NCBI GenBank assembly: GCA_003485885.1
Contig: DNHM01000515.1
Span: forward strand, 1 to 6,476
DNA: 6,476 nucleotides
DNA from: Acidimicrobiaceae bacterium
GTDB taxonomy: Bacteria > Actinomycetota > Acidimicrobiia > Acidimicrobiales > UBA10347
Direction: 5' to 3'
Of the stretch, positions 1 to 5,452 are shown one piece after another. The notes below the pieces were generated by a model. That model was not told where the DNA came from. It worked only from the letters and a program-made list of their open reading frames with translations, and made no database searches. The stretch's first letter is position 1. Each line of letters opens with the position of its first letter. The translations under genes and the position numbers were made by a program.

Positions 1-243
1 ATGTCGCTGCACCTGGACCTCGCGAATACCAATGGTGGTCGTCTCGTGAAAGAAGACGGTCCGAACCCTTTCAGCACTCTCCGGTTCGCACAACGCACTC
101 AACTGGAAGGCCGGGCGGCCCTTCTTCATCACGATCGGCGTGAGCCACGCATCGAGTGCACCAGCGGCGAGCAACGTGTCGAGGACATGTGGCCACAGCC
201 GGGGATCCATGTCATCAATGTTGGTCTCATAGAGCGTGGTCAT
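1..243 (-). CDS. larC: LarC C-terminal domain (LarC2), nickel-pincer nucleotide cyclometallase; runs off left edge
   Basis: The 81 visible residues match the beginning of the LarC C-terminal domain: ETNIDDMDPRLW at residues 6-17, PIVMKKGRP at 36-44 and HETTTIGIR at 66-74, in the usual order and spacing. LarC inserts nickel into the pyridinium bis-thiocarboxylate mononucleotide, using CTP, to finish the cofactor of lactate racemase (LarA) and related enzymes; the C-terminal domain is the CTP-binding part. In most bacteria it follows a LarC1 domain in one protein, and in Lactobacillus plantarum the two parts are joined by frameshifting. Here a TAG at 277-279 stops this frame 12 codons before the ATG, and the next gene upstream ends at 352, so no LarC1 part fits in front. 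A weak AGGA (254-257) sits 10 bases before the ATG. The gene therefore looks freestanding, beginning just where the domain begins. The C-terminus is not visible. I am confident of the family and less so of the start. Confidence 0.88.
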   Translation of the reverse strand, partial: MTTLYETNIDDMDPRLWPHVLDTLLAAGALDAWLTPIVMKKGRPAFQLSALCEPESAERVRTVFFHETTTIGIREVQVQRH

Positions 244-351
244 CAGTGCTGAATCCTGAGTGGTGAAGGTAAAAGACTACTGTTTCCGTGTCGTTGGGCC
301 GGCGGATTGCGCGGACGACTATCTGGACGTTGGGTTTGGCTAGCGTCGCCA
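244..351 (-). other. Gap between ZIP transporter gene and LarC2 gene
   Basis: These 108 bases hold no gene I can support. I found no strong hairpin followed by a T run, so no intrinsic terminator is evident for the transporter gene, and no convincing -35/-10 pair for a separate promoter. A short T run at 271-274 (minus strand) has no good stem in front of it. The transporter and LarC2 genes could share a transcript, but the sequence does not prove this. Confidence 0.5.
254..257 (-). promoter_or_regulatory. Weak ribosome binding site for the LarC2 gene
   Basis: AGGA on the minus strand, 10 bases before the ATG at 241-243. It supports starting the protein at that ATG, because the same frame is closed by a stop codon at 277-279. 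The spacing is slightly long, so this is a weak site. Confidence 0.4.
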
Positions 352-1182
352 TTAATGGCTGTGTTCGAGCAAGCCACCTTGTTGGGCGATGACCAGAAGC
401 ACCCCGAACAGCAAGCCGCCAATCACAATGTTGCGCACCGAACGCCGGCCCGTCTCCGGATTATGGATCGCTGGCAGCGTGTCGACGGTAGCCACGTACA
501 GAAAAGTGCCCGCTGAGAACAACAGGGCCAGGGCCACAAGCTTTTCGGCCGCCTGGTCGAGCAACTGGAACGACAACAACGTGGCAATGGGTGTAGCAAT
601 CGCGAACATCAGCAGCTCGCGATGACCACGAGATGCCTTTTCGTGCATGGCGAACACGCCAAGGCTGAATGCTGCCGGAACTCGGTGCAAGATTACGGCA
701 ACCGCCACCAGCAACGAGAACGACGACTCGCCGGTGGCTGCGGCGGCGCCAATCGCGATTCCGTCGGCAACCGCATGCACCGACAAACCCACCGCAAGCA
801 CGGTCGACGACGTCGGGTGGTGCACATGTGCGTGCCCGTGGCCTTCGACGTGATCGTGATGTTCTTCGTGGACCGCGTGACCGATGCCAAATCCTTCGAG
901 AAGCAACATGACCATGAAACCAAGCAGGATTGTGAATCCAAGAACCACGGGTTCATACACAAATGCCTGGTCGAGTCCTGCCTCATGAGCGACCTCGGCA
1001 GCGACATGAAATCCTTCAGGGACCACGATAAGAAGGGCCGACGTCAAAAGCAGCCCGGAAGCAACACCAGTCAGGTCTTCGAGGGCCTTATTTGAGAGCT
1101 TGCCGGCTAATGCCCTGGGTGCGTATCCACCTGCCAACGACAGCACAAATATGACGGCGGCAATGACCAGCGTGACTCCCAT
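352..1182 (-). CDS. ZIP-family divalent metal transporter, ZIP9-like
   Basis: This 276-residue inner-membrane protein should move a divalent metal ion (zinc, iron, manganese, cobalt or nickel) into the cytoplasm; the ion cannot be told from sequence. Hydrophobic segments lie near residues 2-20, 38-56, 78-100, 126-150, 156-178, 190-208, 214-233 and 251-268, matching the eight-helix ZIP plan. The loop between helices 3 and 4 is histidine-rich (ten His among residues 102-122), a typical metal-binding loop. Helix 4 carries HAVADGIAIGAA (H136, D140). Helix 5 carries ILHRVPAAFSLG (H166) in place of the classic HExPHE, and FSAGTFLYVATV occurs at 222-233. These three motifs resemble eukaryotic ZIP9 (SLC39A9) and its bacterial relatives. 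The ATG at 1180-1182 has only a weak GGAA (1187-1190) four bases upstream. The next gene downstream encodes the LarC2 nickel-inserting domain, so nickel is worth considering as substrate; that is inference. Confidence 0.9.
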   Translation of the reverse strand: MGVTLVIAAVIFVLSLAGGYAPRALAGKLSNKALEDLTGVASGLLLTSALLIVVPEGFHVAAEVAHEAGLDQAFVYEPVVLGFTILLGFMVMLLLEGFGIGHAVHEEHHDHVEGHGHAHVHHPTSSTVLAVGLSVHAVADGIAIGAAAATGESSFSLLVAVAVILHRVPAAFSLGVFAMHEKASRGHRELLMFAIATPIATLLSFQLLDQAAEKLVALALLFSAGTFLYVATVDTLPAIHNPETGRRSVRNIVIGGLLFGVLLVIAQQGGLLEHSH

Positions 1183-1398
1183 GAATTTCCGAGGTTAGCC
1201 GTATGTCAGCGGTCGGCGGTCCGCCCGAGGCACACCAACGGAACGCCCACCTGTTGTCCTGTGCAAAGGCAGGCTGACAACACGTTGGCGCGATGTAGTG
1301 CAGGGTTGCGCGTACGGGTGAAGTCTTGTCGGGTTGCGTCCGGTTCGTAACATGGCCCCGTCTGACCTACTGAGTGGTGGTCGCGCTGGTAGTGGCGA
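1183..1398. other. Intergenic region upstream of the ZIP gene
   Basis: These 216 bases separate the end of the CoA-transferase gene from the start of the transporter gene. Short minus-strand frames exist, for example one of about 51 codons starting near 1354, but they are rich in Arg, Thr and Pro, resemble no family I know, and are probably not genes. The stretch probably contains the transporter promoter. I see no confident -35/-10 pair and no intrinsic terminator for the upstream operon. The one clear structure is the inverted repeat at 1252-1282. Confidence 0.5.
1252..1282. promoter_or_regulatory. Inverted repeat, possible operator or hairpin upstream of ZIP gene
   Basis: TGTTGTC at 1252-1258 is repeated in perfect inverted orientation as GACAACA at 1276-1282, with 17 bases between. 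An alternative fold pairs TGTTGT with ACAACA and CCTG (1258-1261) with CAGG (1270-1273), leaving a three-base bulge and an eight-base loop. The repeat lies 70-100 bases upstream of the transporter ATG, where a metal-responsive regulator could bind. No T run follows on either strand, so it is not a standard terminator. It does not match a Zur, Fur or NikR consensus that I can recall with confidence. Seven-base arms could arise by chance. Confidence 0.3.
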
Positions 1399-3807
1399 TT
1401 AACCACATGCGCCGCTGACCAGAATCTCCGTGACCTTGTCCACATCCAGGCCGAGGACCTCGGTCAAGACCTCATAGGTATGTTCGCCAAGACACGGCGC
1501 AGCCATACGAGGACCATTGCTGTACCCGGTGATTTGATACTGGTGGCCTTCGTACGGCACCTCGCCCATCTCAGGATGTTGCATCCGACGGAAGAAGTCA
1601 CGGTGCGCTAACTGCGGATCTTGCAGATGATCACTCGATCGTTGCACCATGCCTGCCGGTACTCCCCTGGCCTGCAAAAGATTCATCACGGCCCGAGGTT
1701 CATACTGCTCGGTGAACTGAGTCAGACGGTCATTGATCATCGACTCGTTACTGCGGCGACCTTCGACGGTGGCTAACTCGGGATCTTCGGCCCAGCCCGG
1801 TTCACTCAGCACCGTGCACAGGTTCCGCCATTGGTCGAGTGTCTCGACGGCGATGGCACACCACTGGTCCTCGCCCTGACACCGATACACATCGTGAGGT
1901 GCATATGCCGGATCGACGTTGCCATCACGTCGGGCGTTGTGACCCGACAGCTGAACGTCGAGCAGTTGCGGTGACTGAAAGTGTAACGCCGATTCCATCT
2001 GCGCCTGATCGATGTATTGGCCCTGCCCAGTGCGGCGGCGATGGTCCAGTGCCGCCAGCAACGTCGTGGTCAAGAACCGAGGCGCAATCGTGTCGGTGTA
2101 CGCGTTCCACGGGCCTCCAGGGTTGCGATCATCCCACCCGGTGATTTCGTAGAAACCACTGATCGCAGCCGCGTGATAGCCATACCCGGCCAGTTTCGAA
2201 ACCGGGCCTGACTGGCCGAACAGGCACGTGGTGGCCATGATGATGTCGGGATTCACCTCGGTTGCTGCGGTGTACCCGAGCCCGAGTCGATCCATGGTGC
2301 CCGCCGTGAACGAGTCGAGGGCAATGTCGCACCAGGCAAGAGCCTCACGGGCGACGTCAACTCCGGCCGGGTTTTTCATATTGAGCTGCAGCGACAGTTT
2401 GGACGTATTGAATGACCCGAAGAACTGACACCGGTTGATGCCAGCTACGTCGTCGGTGAACGGCCCCACAAGCCGTAGTCGATCTGCGGGCGCGTCGCTC
2501 TCGATGCGGATCACAGTCGCTCCGTGATCCGCCAGGGATTTGGCAGTAATCGGTCCGACGCCGATCCACGAAAAGTCGGCGACCTTGACACCTTCGAGTG
2601 GCAACGCACGTTGCGGTTCAGCTGGCACCGTGGGCGGCTTAGATTCAACAGGAAGAGCGGCAAATACCTCGTCTGAATGTTGACCGACGAGCGGTGCCGG
2701 CAAGGACCACGAGAGCGGCGAATTGGAGAGTTTCACAAACGCTCCCGGTGCGCGCATGGCCGTGCCGTCGGGCAGTTCTATCTCGTCCCAGTAGTCGCGC
2801 ACAGCGAGCTGAGTCATAGCGACGGTGTCTGCTGCAGTGTTTACCGGCACGAGGGTCAGTTTGCGTTCGATGGCTCCAGCGAAGATCTCGGCCTTGGTCA
2901 GTTGGCGCGTGAATTCGGTGATCTTTGTCCGCAACTCGTCAACGTCGATGACCGTCGGTTGCGCACTAAGGATGCGTCGTTCATAGGTTGTCCAGTCTTC
3001 CGAAGCGACCCATGCATCGGTCACGGTCCCTCGTTCCTGCATCCATGGGATCAGACCGAGGAGGGTGGCCCCCATGAAGAACATGCAGATCTCGCCATCG
3101 GCACACGGGTAGACGAGTTCGGCGGTGATGGTGCTGAGCTGCAACGCTGTGCCGCCTCGTTCCAGATTACGACCGTCGATCGCTGAGCTGATCATGGCGT
3201 TGAGTCCGGTCCAGAACACTGCCGTCTGCACTGACATGTCCACGAACTGGGCTTCGCCCGAGGCTTGTCGCCGCTCGTGAGCCACCATGGCGCCGAGTGC
3301 GCTCTCGGCAGCTGCGTGGTGCCAGGTCTGAGGGACGGTGATCCGCACCGGACGGCGATCTCGATCACCATTGAGAGCCATTGACCCGCCCATCGCCGAA
3401 AGCGTGAGATCGGTCGCCAAATGGTCTGCATACGGACCGGTCTGGCCGAACGGCGTGACCGCCAACACGACAAGCCGTGGCCATGCAGCAATGGCCAACT
3501 CGGGATCCAGTTCGGGCCACGAACCGTCGTGTACCACCAGGTCAGCGTCGGCAACCAGTGCATCGATCGCGTCGCCGGGCCGATACCGGATCGACCGTTT
3601 GTTGGTAGTGAGCCACCGGTGTAGCTCGTGGGGCCGAGAGCGGACACGGTCGTCGCCGTCGGCGCTCTCTACCCGGATCACATCGGCACCGAGGTCGCCA
3701 AAGAGTTTGGCCACCCACGCCACTGCAATACCGCTCGAGGTGCTGGGCCGACCTTCCCCCGTACCTACCGCCGCCAACTCAAGTATACGGATCCCGGCGA
3801 GACTCAT
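1399..3807 (-). CDS. Tandem CaiB/BaiF (class III) CoA-transferase, two domains in one chain
   Basis: This 802-residue protein contains two complete class III CoA-transferase units, each of about 390-400 residues; typical members have one. Unit 1 opens with MSLAGIRILELAAVG (1-15) and has the LFGDLGADVIRVES motif (35-48). After a Pro-rich linker, unit 2 opens with LPLEGVKVADFSW (402-414) and has LADHGATVIRIES (425-437). These enzymes move CoA from a donor such as succinyl-CoA to a carboxylic acid through an aspartyl-linked intermediate. Unit 2 has a good candidate nucleophile, D572 in GPWNAYTDTIAP. The matching place in unit 1 reads VPQTWHHA, with Q160 where Asp is expected, so that half is probably non-catalytic. 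The chain thus resembles a fusion of an inactive and an active subunit, as in benzylsuccinate-type transferases. The ATG at 3805-3807 shares ATGA with the stop of the preceding gene; a longer in-frame form from 3915 would add 36 Arg-rich residues outside the family and is unlikely. The substrate is unknown. Confidence 0.92.
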   Translation of the reverse strand: MSLAGIRILELAAVGTGEGRPSTSSGIAVAWVAKLFGDLGADVIRVESADGDDRVRSRPHELHRWLTTNKRSIRYRPGDAIDALVADADLVVHDGSWPELDPELAIAAWPRLVVLAVTPFGQTGPYADHLATDLTLSAMGGSMALNGDRDRRPVRITVPQTWHHAAAESALGAMVAHERRQASGEAQFVDMSVQTAVFWTGLNAMISSAIDGRNLERGGTALQLSTITAELVYPCADGEICMFFMGATLLGLIPWMQERGTVTDAWVASEDWTTYERRILSAQPTVIDVDELRTKITEFTRQLTKAEIFAGAIERKLTLVPVNTAADTVAMTQLAVRDYWDEIELPDGTAMRAPGAFVKLSNSPLSWSLPAPLVGQHSDEVFAALPVESKPPTVPAEPQRALPLEGVKVADFSWIGVGPITAKSLADHGATVIRIESDAPADRLRLVGPFTDDVAGINRCQFFGSFNTSKLSLQLNMKNPAGVDVAREALAWCDIALDSFTAGTMDRLGLGYTAATEVNPDIIMATTCLFGQSGPVSKLAGYGYHAAAISGFYEITGWDDRNPGGPWNAYTDTIAPRFLTTTLLAALDHRRRTGQGQYIDQAQMESALHFQSPQLLDVQLSGHNARRDGNVDPAYAPHDVYRCQGEDQWCAIAVETLDQWRNLCTVLSEPGWAEDPELATVEGRRSNESMINDRLTQFTEQYEPRAVMNLLQARGVPAGMVQRSSDHLQDPQLAHRDFFRRMQHPEMGEVPYEGHQYQITGYSNGPRMAAPCLGEHTYEVLTEVLGLDVDKVTEILVSGACG

Positions 3808-4958
3808 TCGAGGAACGCCCACCCTGGTCGCCCATCGCGACACGCCTCGTAGGCCACAGGATCGATCGGCTGATAGAAACCGGTCGCAACCTCGCCGTCG
3901 CAGGTGACCTTGCACAGGTGCTCGTCGAGCCCTGCTAGTCGGGTACGCACGGCAGGATCGTTTACATCGTAAGTCTCGCCTTCGACCAGATCCGGGCCTT
4001 CATAACCGCCCTGGTGGATTTGCTTGTCGGGCGTGCCTCCGTACATTCCGCAGCGCAGATACGCAGTCTGGTTGCCGATGCGTTCATAGTGCCCCTGCTT
4101 CGTCTCGCCGGTGTCGAGCCGGTAATCAACGATCCCTTCGATGAAGATGTTTGTTTCTGGCTCGAATCGGAGTCGCCTGGTCGGCTTGTGGACCACGGCG
4201 TGTCCTTTGCGTTCATCGCCGAACGGGTAGAACGCTCGGTCACCCCACAAGGTCCAACTCGGGAACGATGCGAAACCGTTTCCCGAAGTTCCGACATGCA
4301 GTCGGCCACCGAGCGACATCGGAGGTCCGCCCACACCTCGACCAACGCCCCAGTGCCGATCGCGTGTGCCGAAACACCCAGCTGGGAACTCGATGCGCTT
4401 ACCGTGTACTTCGACCCAGCCCTCGACGGTACCGAAGCTCTCGAATCCTGTCGTGACGTCACCTCGGCGCCCAGGGGGCGTACCTCTCGATGAGTTCGAT
4501 AGTGGTTCGCGAAAGGTTTGACGGGTGGTGTCCTTGAAGTCGAGCTGGTAGCTGATGCCCCACTCACTGGGTTCAAGCTCGAAACGCCACCACCGCATGC
4601 CTTGCACGATCCGTGGCTGGATCGGCCCGATACCCATATCGGCACGATCAACCCCCAGCGCCCTAAACCCGCGCACCGTGGTGTGTTGGCCCTTGTGGTT
4701 AACGATCGCGTACGCCTCGGCCCGATCGAGGTTGGGGTAGAAGCTGCCTCCGACCGCGACCATGGTGTCGCCGCTCGGGTCGTGGCACAACATCCAGTAC
4801 CGCTCGTAGGTCCGTGGGTCGCCTGTCCACATGACACGGATGGGGTCCGGTGTTTGGTGGATCATGTAGTCGTCGAGCGGTGACAGCGGAAACTGCTCGT
4901 CGAAGTGTTCATCGCTAACCCGAAGTTCAGGGATGGGGAAATCGTTCGGATCGGTCAC
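3804..4958 (-). CDS. AttH/CrtC-like two-lobed beta-barrel protein, DUF7064/DUF7065 type
   Basis: The 384-residue product has the look of proteins distantly related to hydroxyneurosporene synthase (CrtC) and AttH, which are built of two lipocalin-like beta-barrels. The N-terminal lobe includes GSFYPNLDRAEAYAIVNHKG (71-90), and a central motif GTRDRHWGVGRG (197-208) marks the start of the second lobe; this RDxxWG signature is the best family mark. Trp, Tyr and Phe are frequent, as expected of a barrel binding a hydrophobic ligand. There is no signal peptide or membrane segment, so it is probably cytoplasmic. Its biochemical role is unknown; relatives with known activity act on carotenoid double bonds, and a lipid- or isoprenoid-like substrate would fit. 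The start is GTG at 4956-4958, whose GTGA overlaps the preceding stop, with AGAAGG seven bases upstream. Its stop overlaps the CoA-transferase start. The family call rests on remembered motifs, so moderate confidence in the name and high in the gene. Confidence 0.8.
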   Translation of the reverse strand: MTDPNDFPIPELRVSDEHFDEQFPLSPLDDYMIHQTPDPIRVMWTGDPRTYERYWMLCHDPSGDTMVAVGGSFYPNLDRAEAYAIVNHKGQHTTVRGFRALGVDRADMGIGPIQPRIVQGMRWWRFELEPSEWGISYQLDFKDTTRQTFREPLSNSSRGTPPGRRGDVTTGFESFGTVEGWVEVHGKRIEFPAGCFGTRDRHWGVGRGVGGPPMSLGGRLHVGTSGNGFASFPSWTLWGDRAFYPFGDERKGHAVVHKPTRRLRFEPETNIFIEGIVDYRLDTGETKQGHYERIGNQTAYLRCGMYGGTPDKQIHQGGYEGPDLVEGETYDVNDPAVRTRLAGLDEHLCKVTCDGEVATGFYQPIDPVAYEACRDGRPGWAFLE

Positions 4959-5452
4959 ATCGGTGCCTTCTCGGTCAGGGGTGTTTCAGATTCAGCGGCC
5001 CGGGGATCTGCTGCCCACGGCCGCTTGGGATGTTTGTGCAGTGCAGGGTTCGCAGCGGCTCGCTCCCGTAGATGGTCAGAGATGGTTCGCCGGGCTCTGT
5101 TTCCGACCGTTTCGTCGGGAAGCGTCCCGATTGCCATTGTCACGAGAACTCGGAGCGCTTCGTTCTGAGCCTCGTCATCGGTCACAGGTTGTGTTCCATC
5201 GCTGGACTCGGTGATGAGCGACTGCAACTCAGCAGGAAACATGGGAGCCAGGTCACGGAGCAAAGCGGTCATTACAGCATTGTCCCACCGCAAAAAAGGA
5301 GGCCGAGAAGCAGCGGAACTTGTCAGCCGCTTGAGCTGTTTACCTGCGTCCCGAGCGAGCGTCACTGAACTACTACTCAGCTCTGGGTCGGCTGCGAGCT
5401 CATCGACCAGTCGACTAACGCCTCGTAGCTGTTCCTCGATGGTGGGCCTCAT
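4955..5452 (-). CDS. Small helical protein of unknown family, candidate partner of the phosphotransferase
   Basis: The 165-residue product is mostly predicted helix: roughly residues 4-21, 28-46, 56-69, 74-81, 92-108 and 115-134, followed by a charged, Pro/Ala-rich tail (139-165). There is no signal peptide, membrane segment or recognisable catalytic motif. The gene starts at an ATG (5450-5452) that shares ATGA with the stop of the phosphotransferase gene, and its own stop overlaps the next start. I see no good ribosome site, so translation probably depends on the gene before it. Small genes directly after an APH-fold acyl-CoA kinase are known: in Pseudomonas putida LvaB is a small protein needed together with the kinase LvaA to phosphorylate 4-hydroxyacyl-CoA. 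The opening residues (MRPTIEEQLRGVSRLVDELA) resemble in style the start of DUF6285 proteins to which LvaB belongs, but the rest is divergent. The partner role is inference. Confidence 0.8.
   Translation of the reverse strand: MRPTIEEQLRGVSRLVDELAADPELSSSSVTLARDAGKQLKRLTSSAASRPPFLRWDNAVMTALLRDLAPMFPAELQSLITESSDGTQPVTDDEAQNEALRVLVTMAIGTLPDETVGNRARRTISDHLRERAAANPALHKHPKRPWAADPRAAESETPLTEKAPM
4966..4971 (-). promoter_or_regulatory. Ribosome binding site for the AttH/CrtC-like gene
   Basis: AGAAGG on the minus strand lies seven bases before the GTG at 4956-4958. It is the clearest Shine-Dalgarno-like site in the operon and sits inside the end of the preceding gene. It supports the GTG as the real start rather than a later codon. 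Confidence 0.6.

Noticed and set aside
1..252. Plus-strand open frame of 83 codons at the left edge
   Set aside because: It is antisense to the LarC2 reading frame, whose motifs are unmistakable; the plus-strand product resembles nothing.
1206..1445. Minus-strand open frame of 79 codons, and a shorter one of about 51 codons, in the gap before the ZIP gene
   Set aside because: Composition is Arg-rich and low in hydrophobic residues, there is overlap with the CoA-transferase end in another frame, and no family resemblance is seen.
3808..3915. Upstream in-frame start that would lengthen the CoA-transferase by 36 residues
   Set aside because: The extra residues are Arg-rich, lie wholly inside the preceding gene and precede the normal family start; the ATG at 3805-3807 gives the same overlap style as the other junctions.
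5292..5297. Run of six identical bases inside the small helical protein gene, as a possible frameshift site
   Set aside because: The zero frame is open from the coupled start to the coupled stop and no alternative frame continues usefully; nothing indicates slippage.
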